This document shows, one piece after another, positions 23,485-34,260 of a stretch of 64,000 nucleotides of DNA. Every line of letters begins with the position of its first letter. The first letter of the stretch is position 1. Under the pieces are notes generated by a model. It was not told the origin of the DNA and ran no database searches. It saw only the letters and a program-made list of their open reading frames with translations. The stretch is from contig KV419441.1 of NCBI GenBank assembly GCA_001630475.1, positions 81,064 to 145,063 of the forward strand. Direction: 5' to 3'. The position numbers and the translations under genes are program-made. This DNA comes from Sistotremastrum niveocremeum HHB9708 (taxonomy: Eukaryota > Basidiomycota > Agaricomycetes > Sistotremastrales > Sistotremastraceae).

Positions 23485-25200
23485 TTATGACCCTCCGAGG
23501 GTGGTGGTGGTGGTGGTGTATAAGACGGCCATGGGTCCCCATATGGAAACGACCGGGTCTGCGTCACCCCCCGAGGGGCCGCAGGCTACGTAGACGGTAA
23601 CACCATTGAAGGGAACCCCCAACTTCGGTGCCACAGACCACGCAACAGTAGTAGTAGATACATGTAAAGAAGTGCCGTTAAAACCTTCCGAGGCAAACCC
23701 AGTGGGTGAATCCTCAGTAAGGAAAGGTAACCGCTCTACGATATAAACACTACCAATGAAACCAAGGGCCAAAGTACTATCTCGCAGTCTCACAAAGAAC
23801 ATCCCCCTCCCCCCCCCCTAGTAACAACCCTAGTCAGGCGAGAAGGAGCCAGCATTGTAATAGGAGGTAAAAGAGCTATAGGCAGAGACAGAACAAACAT
23901 TCGACATTTAATTCGCACAGTACGATAGAACAGAGGATATGCGACCGAGAACACAATGTAATGAAAGAATGTGATTACGAAGGGAGAGGGACAGGAGCCA
24001 GAAAGATAGGAACCTGTTTAAACCGACGAAACACCGAATACACATATGAGGCGGTAGCAGGCAGCAAAAACTCATTGTTCAACAGGGAGCGGAGGAGGTA
24101 TTCGAGGTTAGCACGCGCAAAAGGGTGCAAGATAGCGGCATCTACAGCAATGGCTGCATGAAGAAAGTCGCGACGCAGGAGGCAGAGTTGGTCGTCAGCC
24201 ATGCACCCCAGCAGCGCATGACATTCAGTCTCAACTGTGGACCTGCAAAAACGACAAAGACGCAGATCACGCGGGAGGCGGGGATGACCACGAATTGGGT
24301 ACCGCAGCTCCTCAACGGCTAAGGAGTGGGAGGAGAATAAAAGTCGGGTTAAGGCCACACGATGGTTGAAATCTGGCAAGCTTAGATAGGAGCGTAGTCG
24401 AGGCGAAAAGTCATGGGCTTGACAATTGCGGATAGCGCGACAAGATTCAACGTCCAGGAAGTTCTTCATAAGGGATATTTTGGTCAGCTCCGCGGCTGCA
24501 GCACCCTGAAAGTTCCGCATGGCAGGGCGAATGGAGGAACGAACTGCATCGATATGCTCAATGGAGAGGAGAGAGACGTCGAGCTGCACAGAGAGCCCAG
24601 CACGCGTGCACATGCTCATCAAGTCACGGAACCAGCCCCGGCGCTGGGGACGAGTACGCCACAGTGTCAACGAGGACGACAGTGCTTGGAATGCTGGACG
24701 CTCGGGGCCAAGCGAGAGGAGAAATTGAAGGTATCGGAGGCAGAGCTCAAGACGTCTGAAAAGTAGTGGCCAGAGCCCGGTCTCCGAGAAAAGCAGGCAA
24801 ACGGGAGCGAAGGAGTTTACGCCAAGCAATCGGCGCAGGTAGTTATGCTGCGCTGTTGCCAATGGGCCGAGAAGGGCATCAGACACGTCGGGCGAGATCT
24901 CACATGCATAGGAGAGGTAAGGGTCCACAAGGGACTTGTAAAACTGAATGCCATCGACCACCGGCACAGAACCAATGTCGTTACGCAGTGAGAATATTCG
25001 TCCAGCCACCGCACGAGACTTCAGAGCTTGGGATTCCGCATGAGGCTGAAGTAGATCAGGGCTGTCAGAAGTGAGCATCGCTCCAAGGTATGCTGCATCC
25101 AGGCACATTGGGAGAGGTTGCCCATTCAGGAAGAAAGGGGGGAAAGGGGCAGGGGTTGCCGCAAAGCAGGGTAAACGCGTCGCGACTCGCGGAGCGTCAC
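23485..25200 (-). mobile_element. 5'-truncated LINE (non-LTR retrotransposon), C-terminal part
   Basis: An open frame running leftward from about 25200 to 23975 encodes the end of a LINE reverse-transcriptase polyprotein. It begins near CLDAAYLGAMLTSD, a typical motif after the catalytic palm, passes through the thumb region, and ends with a zinc-knuckle-like CRFCRSTVETECHALLGC. About 490 bp of probable 3' untranslated sequence follows to a GGT/CCA-repeat tract and an inverted CCCTCGGAGGG near 23490. The endonuclease and catalytic domains are missing, as usual for 5' truncation. It sits head-to-head with the F-box gene at 25262, about 60 bp from its ATG. No clear poly(A) or target duplication was found. 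The clade cannot be fixed from this part. Confidence 0.78.
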
Positions 25201-25261
25201 GGTGACACGCTCTCTTGCTCCCTGCCTGCTCCTTTTTCCTCGAGCCGACTTGCGTCCAATC

Positions 25262-26744
25262 ATGCTTGACAGTGTCACTTCAGAGATCTTCGACATCATC
25301 GCTAACTTCTACGTGATCGATCCCTCAGAGTCCCCCCAAGATTCTATCCAACAGGTGCAGCGCACCTTGCTGTTGCTGCGGGTGTAAGTTCTCGGTCTTC
25401 AGTTTCGGCTGGAACAGCACCGTTGAACTGTTTCTCAGTACTAGTCCAATCCGTCAGCTTACTCTCTCTCATCGAACTCTCTGGTCGGACATACATCTGC
25501 ATTGGCCCGAGCAAATTGTCGAATTCTACCGGCGACAATCTAAGCATACCTCGAAGTTCATCTCAGTCCACCTCGACACCGAACTAGTAGAAGATGAGAA
25601 AATGAAAGCAAAGAAAGTTTTCTGGGCGACCTTCCTTGCACGGGAAATGGACAGCGTCGTGTCTCTGAATATCCGTCTTCACACAGGCCACGGCAGCCCT
25701 GCAATCGCCGACGCCATCGAAAACAGCTCTGCCAAGCGGCTCCGAAAGTTTACTTTGGAACTCGACGAGGCCATAACCGACAATGCCGGGATACACCGTC
25801 TTTTCAATGGAATCGCTCCTGAACTTTCTCACATTCGCATTTACGTTGCCCAACCCTTCGACCTCACGCCTTTCGAAGCATTACAGCACATGGAACTCCG
25901 CATTGGACATCACAATATCAAACATGTCTTCACGATGCTGAGTGGGTTGGCAAAGCTCCAAACGGTGGCACTAGAAGGAGTGCAGAGATGGATGAGGCAA
26001 TCGTTACCTGCAGCTCCCGACTCGCCAATTGCTCTCGAAACGTGCACTTCTTTCTCCATCACGAATGTCTGCGCTTCTATCACCGGTCACATTCTAGCTG
26101 GCATCGCTCTGCCTCAGATTGAGCACATCGTGGTCAAGGAACGCATGCACTATGCGAACAACAAGATTCTCACCTCATTCCTTGCCGTGCTCCCAAGACT
26201 CGATCGACCAGCGAAACCGAGGGAGTGGCTGCATCTAGGGCTCCATCCTCACCGAGTTGTGGTTAGGATGCAGGGATGCTTTTATGAGATGGACTGGGAA
26301 GGGACGTCGCTTCATGATCGCCCTCGCTTGATTCGTTTGATCGGACAATTCGTCTCTACTCTCGGCAAATCTGTCATCTCGAATCCCATCCATCTCTTGA
26401 TTGAATCTACCATTGTTGATTCCAAAAGAGACAAACGCCACCCAGTTTTTTTCGCTCGAGAGGACCAACACACCCTCCTGACTCACACCTATAAAACTTG
26501 GCCATCGGTTGCGTCACTTTACTTGTTGGGCAATGCCACGGCAGTCGTACGAGCGTTGTGCCATCGTCAGGAGATTCGGCTCCCCAGCTTGGAAACAATC
26601 AACCTGCTAACGCGAGAGCACGATGCTGCGAAGACGATCTGGGATGACAAATATCTTACAATTCTTCGTCAGCTTCGACATGTCAATTTCGTGGATCGTC
26701 AAGTCCCAGAAGGCCAATCATCGATGAGCACGAGGAGCTTGTAG
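25262..26744 (+). CDS. F-box/LRR-like protein, family member 1
   Basis: Two exons, 25262-25383 and 25439-26744, give 475 residues. Exon 1 is an F-box (SVTSEIFDIIANFYVID...QQVQRTLLLL). A phase-2 intron follows, at the same place as in the three paralogues at 39695, 51135 and 60330. Exon 2 begins LTLSHRTLWSDIHLHWPEQI and continues with degenerate leucine-rich strands, including the family mark LRIGHHNIKHVFTMLSGLAKLQTVAL. F-box proteins of this kind usually bring substrates to SCF ubiquitin ligases through the repeat domain; the target is unknown. A LINE lies just upstream and a hAT-like transposon 295 bp downstream. A truncated inverted duplicate of the 3' half lies at 37194-37697. Confidence 0.85.
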
Positions 26745-27038
26745 TCTGAGGATTTCAAAATTCTTTCATGAAGTTGTGCGCCTATATTCATTCCGAGTCT
26801 GTTTGTCGCGTGGCAAACCGCTTTCATCAATTCCTTTATTGGCCGGATTCCATTCAATTTTAGCTCGTCGCATGTTAGTTTCAGTGACAATACCTAAATT
26901 ATACGCTTCACTCGGAATAATAAGTCAAATAATATGTTCTGTGATCCATAGTCGTTTGGATGAAGTACGGGACCGCGTGCAATTCACAACACATTGCAAG
27001 ACTCGACAACCATTGCGAATGATATCGTCGGGCAGTCT

Positions 27039-27773
27039 CAAGGGGGACATAATTTTTTTTTCTTGGATATCAGGTCGTTTTTTTTCTTAAGCACCTCGCC
27101 GACCCACCCACCCACCTAAAATTCAATATTTTTATACATTAATTAATACAACCTGCACTACACGGGTTACATTTGACAAACGTCGTTGAGTAAGGCATGC
27201 ATAGACGGAGATGGAGGTGTCACGAGGTTGTTTCCATGCTAGCTTGTGCTCCCAAGCCGGCCCCCGTTGATTGTGGGTTTGATAATTCAGAATGATAGGT
27301 TGCCGAGAAATTGACTAAACGAGATTTCTGTGTGTTTCTATCTGCTGAAGAGTTGTCAAAAGTGCTGTACAGTTGATGCCCTGGTGGCTATCGGAAATTT
27401 GGCAGAATATTATCAGCAGTTTAGTCGCCATGTTTACAATGTTCACAGTGAAGATTGACTTCAAACACATCATTCCTGGTGTTGCGTGGTGCTTGAATAG
27501 ACCTAGAATAGCACTTGTTTTCTGTTGGCCGCAAATCGGCCACGGTCGCGGCGGTGTTTGGCAGTGTTTTGCCTTGCCTTCCGAGGTCCGTGCAGTCAGA
27601 ATCACGATATACAGTTGTGGAACGAGTAGAAAATTGTGATACGGTGTCTGAAGTCAGTTAAAAGATGCCTGGAACCTTCAAAAAAAAAGTGCAACTTTTT
27701 TTTTATTAAGACCTCATCTTGCTACCCACCTCACCTACCTGATATCTCGGCATTTGCCGCTGAGTCCCCCTTG
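27039..27773. mobile_element. hAT-like non-autonomous DNA transposon (MITE-type)
   Basis: This 735-bp element has exact 10-bp terminal inverted repeats: CAAGGGGGAC at the left and GTCCCCCTTG at the right. It is flanked by exact 8-bp direct repeats GGCAGTCT (27031-27038 and 27774-27781), the target length typical of hAT. Inside both ends is an inverted subterminal GATATCAGGT and long A/T runs. No transposase frame is present. The duplicated locus near 36880 aligns with both flanks and has one target copy and no insert, giving an empty site. Insertion therefore likely came after the segmental duplication. Confidence 0.9.
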
Positions 27774-27829
27774 GGCAGTCTGACTCATTCTTATGGACGT
27801 GGCGCTTGTAACAAGCTTCCTTCTCTCTC

Positions 27830-28990
27830 TCTAAGTAAGGATTACTATGCGATCCTAGTCTTAGAATAAAAATAATAGCGTACCATTAGGAGATAGCGTT
27901 GTCGATCGGCATTTCGCCTGCTGATCATGAAGGACCTTCCAAGAGAGAGCGGTCACTGAGAAGAAGAACCGTTAATAAAGGGAATTTTAAAAGAATCGAC
28001 GTCTGACACGCACGAAGAGCTGGGATGCATACTCTAACGAATAATAACGATGCGAGCAGGCAGACCTGCGTCAATTTCCGGGAATGGTAGATGGAAAGCA
28101 CGCCGGACTCAGACTGCAGCTTCATTGAGGGAAGACGAGTATGGCTCTACCCAAGCACCGCACCCAAGACAGTATATGGGAGGGGCGAATGGGAAGATAG
28201 GTCTCTGCACCCGATGGGGTGTGTCTCGCTGACCGGGCCCAGTCAACGAGACACACCCCATCGGTGCACATCACGGCTGGGCACGCCCACAGAGGAGGGT
28301 ACCCATGAACGCTTGCGGCGCACCGTTGATGCTTCCTCGCTGTCTTGAGCTCGCGTGCCATACGTAGTCTGTCTTGCACAGAGTCCCAGTCCCCACCGAA
28401 GCAGAGACTACGCTTGCATACTCGACTAGAAACGATGGTTGTTCCGAAGAACAGCGGCTATCTCGACGACCTAAGTCGTCGACTTGATGAGCGGAGGGAG
28501 ACGAGGAGAGGAATTAGCCGAGGAGGAGGCTGGTTTATATAGACAATTTTGACGGTCGGATTTCACGGGATAGAGACCTAAGGACAAGGGCTCGAGATAG
28601 TAAAGTATTGCAGTTGAATTGGTAGGAGGGTGTTTCGACAGTAGCACCGTAGCAACGTAGAAGTAGTCGAAAGAGTAAAGCAGCGGAAGCAGAGTCGGAC
28701 GTTCGGATGTCATTTCATTCTTTCTCTGGCTTTGTTCCAATTATTCCAAGAATTATTCATTCAGCAGCTCGACCGACTCTCTTCAGGTGCTGTTCCCTTC
28801 ATCTGGGAAATTCAAATGCAGTGAATCACTTCTTTCGTTGCTGTCTTCCCCGAGGCTTTTCTGTTCGAGAGGTTGCCATCCCACTCATCGCGCTATAAAT
28901 CCGCTGGCCGCCATTGATGACCGGAAGAAATTTAGCGATGCCTCCGTTAAATTGGCTTTGGACGGTAATCCATCTGAATTCATTCATTCG
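27830..28990 (-). repeat. Dispersed repeat family A, copy 1
   Basis: Reading leftward, the unit has TATATAAA-like sequence near 28540 and a CTCC/CTCG pyrimidine-rich leader. Two adjacent hairpins follow: CGACGAC/GTCGTCG with a TTAG loop and TGTTC/GAACA with a TTCG loop. About 200 bp later comes a long palindrome with perfect 17-bp arms, CGATGGGGTGTGTCTCG (28212-28228) against 28247-28263, around a GGGCCC core. It matches 35480-36880 and 37700-38850 in inverted orientation. Downstream of the palindrome is a decayed frame with GAWVE-like residues. No intact gene is seen. Confidence 0.75.
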
Positions 28991-29299
28991 AGCGTGCAGC
29001 ACCAAGAGTGATCGCAAGCGAGGAGAATTTCTAGAGGCAACCCAATGCGAGTGGAATATCTTCAAAAATCGAGAATGAGACCCTCTTGCTCGTTCTGTAA
29101 CTTCTGTCGCTTCGATTGAGCTATACCACTTGGAAAAGCTAGGTTTCTAGAATGCGAAGTTGCTTCCGCTCATCGGTTCTGCAGCAACCGCGACAGCCCA
29201 TTTAATTATGTTCTCTCGAGCCGCTTCGGCCGTTTTTCACGGGATATATTCACACTGTTACCCTCTTCAATATGTTGCTATAGCTGATTGGTTGCTTGT

Positions 29300-30030
29300 G
29301 TGTGAGTGTATTTGTCTCTGCGTCTCCGAAGATACATGAAATACCTGCCTCTAGCCCGGCCATTTCCTTTCCCTCGTCTCCCTACACTCATCCAGTCGAC
29401 GTCCGCAAGGTCGTCGGGATGGCCGCTGTTCTTCAGAACAGAACCAGCTCCGGTATGTGTCTTTGACACCGAAAGTCTCTTCACGTGCCATTTACTGCCT
29501 CGGTGGTAACTGGCGCCGATTAGGCTACCGACTGCTGGCGAGCTGAGCATGATGAGTGAGGACACACATGGTCGTCGTTAAAGGCGTTTAATCGGATGGG
29601 TTCCTTGTGGATTCAGATGGTACAGCGTGTGTGGCCGAGCGGAGTGTGCCTCATCAACTGGGCCCGGTTGATGAGGCAGACCCCAATTGGTTAGTAGACC
29701 ACTCTCTTCCCCTTCGCCCTTCTCATCTACGATCTTGAGAACCGTGGCTGGGTAGAGGCCATCCCCCTGCTTGCATTTTATGATGCGTTCGGTTGGAGTA
29801 CTGGCAGTTCACGTTGCCTTTCGGACCAGTATACTGTGACCGAGTTGCCCGAGTCCGGCTCTTCAGATCTGAGCCACGATTTTAAGGGGTATGTGTTCGT
29901 TATTATTCGATCCATGGCCCAGTATGAGATACTTACGTTCATGTTCAGCCTGCCGTTCGCTTCAAATCCCTTTTCAGTCACCTCCGGCATGGTTGGTTTA
30001 CCATCTATCACGGTGGGTAGCCAGCTATGA
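29300..30030 (+). repeat. Dispersed repeat family B, copy 1
   Basis: The layout matches family A but with diverged sequence: AATACCTGCCTC, a pyrimidine-rich leader, a hairpin with GCAA loop (CGACGTCC...GGTCGTCG), a hairpin with TTCA loop (CTGTTC/GAACAG), and a palindrome TGCCTCATCAAC (29647-29658) against GTTGATGAGGCA (29667-29678) around GGGCCC. After it a short open stretch encodes YDLENRGWVEAIPLLAFYD and ends at a possible donor near 29889. The stretch probably derives from a gene captured by or belonging to the repeat. A second copy lies inverted at 58435-59115. Confidence 0.7.
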
Positions 30031-30742
30031 GTTCACCGAGTTACATATGTCATTAATGATCCCTCGTTGTTCAATGATTCGGAGGGTGCCAGAAAAGCAA
30101 CGACCTCGAGACATGGAGTCGAATGATGGCGCTCGTAATGGCGTCGTAATCGGCTAGGCGCTAGCAGGCGAGTTGTCATAGATGAGTATTCCGTCAAACT
30201 GACTGTAAGAGTTTCACAGTTGCGATTTTGATTGGATACTCCATCTGAGATCCGGATTGTTGGAGAGACGGGAGCTGGATACATGTATCCGATGCATGTC
30301 GTGTGCGATATCGATTAACGAAGGTGTCAGGCAAACAAAACAATGGCCAACTTTATTCATTCAGCAGTCGACTGATTCTCTTCAGGCGCTGTGCCCTTTC
30401 ATCTGGGATATCCAAATGCGATACTTGATTACTTCCTTTGTCTTTTCTTCAAAGCTTTTCTGTCCCATATCTAGAATTTAGTAGCCATCCCATCCTTTTC
30501 GCTATATATTCGCATGCTCTGCCCCCTAGAGTAATCTGATCAAGGTAAGTTCAGGCTCCAGAGATTTTTCCTTTAGCCCAAGCGTCCTTCTGAATACCGA
30601 GCGCATAAAATTTTGAGTCTGTCATGCATAAGTTACTTGAAACTCCGACCAACCATACAAATTCGCCCATTTCCAGCTGTGACGAGTGCCGTGACCTCCT
30701 TAACTCTCAGGTTAACTTGTTTCAAGTCAAGCTACGAAGCCA
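30031..30742. other. Intergenic with remnant of family A flank
   Basis: At about 30340-30500 the sequence resembles 28740-28910, the upstream flank of family A copy 1 (CATTCAGCAG, TCTCTTCAGG, TTTCATCTGGGA in the same order). No hairpin or palindrome follows. The remainder holds the promoter of the gene at 30743. Confidence 0.45.
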
Positions 30743-32026
30743 ATGTCGATGAAGACGATACTCAGTGATGCTATTGCACCACCGCTTACGATTGTTGCTA
30801 ACCAGAAGGAGATTCGGGTTCCACTCGAGCTTTACCGTGAGATTGCTGAACAGCTCGCGACGTCTTTACCTCATTCCAAGGCCATCCTGCGTACGCTGTG
30901 CAACCTTTGTTTGACGAACAAAGCTATCAGTATTGAGGGCAGGCGTGTGCTCTACCGCGCTCTTGATTTCGAGATTGGTACAAGATCTGCTCGTGAGCTT
31001 TCCGCTGCTCTATACACACATCGCGAAGCCAAGTCCGTCGAATACCTGAAGCTTTCCAACTATGGAGGCAAATCATATCACTTCACGACTCCTTCGGACC
31101 CCTCAGAGATACCCCGTTACATCCCTGTGGACAAGATGACATCTCTCCGAGTCCTCGTGCTCGCCAATTACAGCCATCGGGCTCAATCGCGGGCAGGAAC
31201 TCGATGGGAGCCATTCGATTTCCTCGCACACCATCTTCCCGAAAACGTCCTCCATGTCTTCGAGACCCCCTCGACCTTGGAGACAGATCTCTTCAACCTG
31301 CTGAACAAGCAGCGTAACATCCGGGAGCTTTCATTCATCGGAATGGGACGCTCTCTCGGCGATGCCAACCTCTCTTCCAACACATTCCTACCCAATCTCA
31401 TAACTTTGGCATTCGATTCAGAGCATGGGTGGGAACCATTGAACCTTCTCCCGGGTCGCGCAGTGAGAGTTTTGCGAGTTTCTGTTTCCCATTCCCCCGA
31501 GTTTTCCATTCCGGCCCAGTTTGTGCCCACGTTGCAGTCATTGACCGTGCTTGATCTCGTTTGTCCCTCTCGACGCGATATCGAAGGCTTGGGCCGTTTG
31601 ATCCGAATGCTCTCCACATCCATCGCGACCCTCAAGATGCTGGCTTGCTATCCAGTATTCACGTTCGACGGTATGTTTTGCTTAACATGTTTCGCCTCAT
31701 CATGATTATCTGATTTCGACCTTCCAGACACGTTGACAACGATAGTCGCTGAGTTGAGCCCCCTCGCTGACCTCGAACATCTTCAAGCTCTCTCGCTCGA
31801 TGTCATGGTTGTTCATGACTCTGAAGTGCCTTCTGCATCTGACGTATCGACCTTCTTCGATCGTCTTGGACCCCATCCGACCCTCCGGTCTGCTTTCTTC
31901 AATTGGGAGTCGACGAAGGCGGTGACTAGGTACAACCTTCACCGCATCGAGGGTGCCAGTTGGACAGCACGTCACAATCTTGGCAAGAAAAAGTGGTTTG
32001 ACGAACATGTACAGCTCATGCTCTGA
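30743..32026 (+). CDS. F-box/LRR-like protein, unrelated to the tandem family
   Basis: Two exons, 30743-31670 and 31728-32026, give 408 residues. Residues about 22-75 (IRVPLELYREIAEQLA, then LCNLCLTNKAISIEGRRVLYRALDF) form an F-box-like start common in basidiomycete proteins. The rest shows leucine-rich spacing (LRVLVLANY, IRELSFIGMG, LITLAFDSEHG, LQSLTVLDLVCPS, LQALSLDVMVV). A role as substrate receptor of an SCF ligase is an inference from domain type. It shares no specific motif with the four paralogues at 25262, 39695, 51135 and 60330. Start is the first ATG in frame, about 200 bp from the decayed repeats. Confidence 0.78.
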
Positions 32027-32611
32027 CCGTCAATTACGAACGTAGCGTTGACCTTGTGAGATATTGCTAAGTCCAAGATTGAGGCGATGATAATTTGCCT
32101 GTCGGGTTTTAAGTTCGGTCGACGACCCCCGACTCGAAGTCTCGGTCGACTTGAGTGGCAGTTTGGGTACTGAAGCTGATGGGCCATTCTCTTTCGCGGG
32201 ACTTATTACATTGGATCCGAGAAAAATATAATCGTTGATTTCGCCTTCCGTATTCATGGAGTGAAGAATGGATGGATTCCAGATTCTAAGCAGAAATTTC
32301 GAAACCGCCGAGCTCCATCTGAGCCGTGACAACGCGTCGGTAACGCGCGAGGGTGACATAATGAAGCCAGGCTTGCGCCTTGCTTTGCGCTACTACTAAT
32401 ATTTATCCTGGTGGAACAGCCTTCACGTTGATACCAGACTGCTTTGTGACACGGGGAATGTGGCATAGATGATACTTCAGATAATTTTAGTCAGCGACTC
32501 GTTGCGAGATGATAGTCAGATCTACAAGAGAGATACAAGGCGAGCGAGGGTATAGTCGTTATAGGCGAAACAGGAGTCAAGTTGCACAGAACAGGATGGT
32601 ACCTCAGTCCA
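32027..32611. other. Convergent intergenic gap
   Basis: This is 585 bp between the 3' ends of the F-box/LRR gene and the minus-strand receptor gene. No gene or repeat recognised. Confidence 0.5.
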
Positions 32612-34260
32612 TCAATGCAGAGGATGTAACTCAAAGCTCTGCGGAAGATCTTCGTCTGGCTCCGTGTCGATCTCGCCATCTTTCTCGAGATAAGGGTCCG
32701 TTGGGAAAAGGAGATCCGTGCGAGTTCTTGAGTATAGTAATGTGTTGATCAGGCCCGATGAGGAAAGCAGGATTGCTCCGATCACCGTTGCGTAGAACGG
32801 GATCGTTTTGCCGGATTTCTCGGCTTCATAGACGAATTGAAGGAAGCGGGCGATGGATATCGGCAAGATCTACACATTGGACATTAACCTATGCTCAGAA
32901 CAGGAGATAAAGTTGCTTACAGTGACGATATAGACCATAGGGTACCTATTTCGGCCCTCAGATAATTGCACACCATTGCATAAATATTGAATCCGACTTA
33001 CAACATCAATATCCACCCAGTTCGGTGATCAGTCCCTGGAGATGCCCTCCATGAAAACGTGTACCTTCGCTTCAGGCTTCCATTAATATACATCTCTTCT
33101 TGCTGGAGAAATCCGAAGTACAGCATTGCTGTAGGGATGTAGAGGAGGAGGTTGACGAGGGCCGTCAACCACATCCACATGTACTCGAATCCTATCTTCG
33201 GCTTAGCTGGAGAAAAAATAGTCGCAATCATTCAGCATACCTATTCCGTACCACTTGAACTTGCTATACGTTATCCAGCACCCTATGGTATTCATGAGAA
33301 AGCGAAGTGAAACGGTGAGCAGTGTGCTGACAATATTCGGTGTTACCATAGTACCCTTCTGTCTGATGGAATCGATATGCGAGAGCGATTGTCAAGGTTA
33401 TGAACAGGCATATGGTACCAAGTACAAGAAACGCCAACAATGGAGAAGAGCCTGGTTTCCATCGGAAGAATAACACAGCAAAGCTGTGGACTGTGAGCGC
33501 CTACACAGAACGATGAGGCATCAGATAAATTTGTCAATCCTTGAGGCTTGATCAAGATCGCCATACCAGGGTCCTACGGGTCATTAGATCATGCTTAAAA
33601 AAGTCGATGATGAAAACGAGGACGTACGTGAGTGCCGAACCCAGATCTCCGGTTTGTTTCAAAATCCCTACTTAATGTTGAGTAGACGTCTTGGAGGTCA
33701 GTAGGAGGATGTCACCTTGCGATGTGCAGTATGAACCTTCCTGTATTCCCTGGCATAAGATGCCTCATCAATACTCATTCAGATACATTCCTGAAACGCG
33801 TCGGCTTACCGCATCTGCAATCCATCGGATACTCAGGCTCGTTCCTATCCCAAAATGAGTATATGAAGTTTTCTGTGTAAAGAAACTATGGATAAACCTA
33901 GCGCTTGGATCAGATCAAAAACCAGTAATGCCACCAGATAGAATAGTAAATGTGACGGCCAAGTGAATGGATAGCGTTTGTTCAGTAGACGCCGAGAACG
34001 TCTCCAGTTCACCCATTTCTTCACATAAGTGAGCTACTCGAGAAATCGTGAGATCAGAGGGGATGATGTGAATGAAGAGCGAGATTGGGGCTCACCGTGA
34101 TGTAGCTCAGCAACCCCGACACTGCAAGAATCGACGCAAACGCTGTCTGCACGACAAAAGCTAGGCCTAATCGCGTAGAAGATCCGAAATTGCATGCTGT
34201 GTTATGGGTGGTGTTGCTGAAATAGACATCGACAGATGGATCGCACAGTTCGTTCCACAT
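32612..34260 (-). CDS. Seven-transmembrane receptor-like protein (Git3/cAMP-receptor-like)
   Basis: Eleven exons keep frame (371 residues): 34096-34260, 33898-34033, 33810-33844, 33716-33749, 33628-33667, 33567-33573, 33332-33500, 33241-33282, 33002-33206, 32921-32945 and 32612-32869. Seven hydrophobic segments are visible: LGLAFVVQTAFASILAVSG, LLFYLVALLVFDLIQALG, GSALTTLALTVHSFAVLFF, LLAFLVLGTICLFITLTIAL, MWLTALVNLLLYIPTAMLYF, YPMVYIVTILPISIARFL and YATVIGAILLSSSGLINTLL. The stretch SIRWIAD, GSYCTSQGILKQTGDLGSAL and YWCWI fits fungal class E/Git3-type receptors, with paired extracellular cysteines. An acidic cytosolic tail ends the protein. The N-terminus has NTT sites. Such proteins sense nutrients or other ligands at the plasma membrane; the ligand is unknown. 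One exon is only 7 nt. Confidence 0.84.

Noticed and set aside
23485-23802. Minus-strand frame of 105 codons at the LINE 3' end
   Set aside because: It lies past the stop of the LINE polyprotein and includes the GGT repeat tract; best read as LINE 3' untranslated sequence.
15480-27110. Relating the GGGT run at 15500 and the CCCA run at 27100 as ends of one element type
   Set aside because: Only the short simple repeat is shared; flanks differ and 15360-15520 lacks the hAT-like ends.
27039-27773. Reading the element as a decayed gene region because of plus-strand frames at 27373-27639
   Set aside because: Exact terminal inverted repeats, the 8-bp target duplication and the empty site define it as a transposon; the frame has no transposase features.
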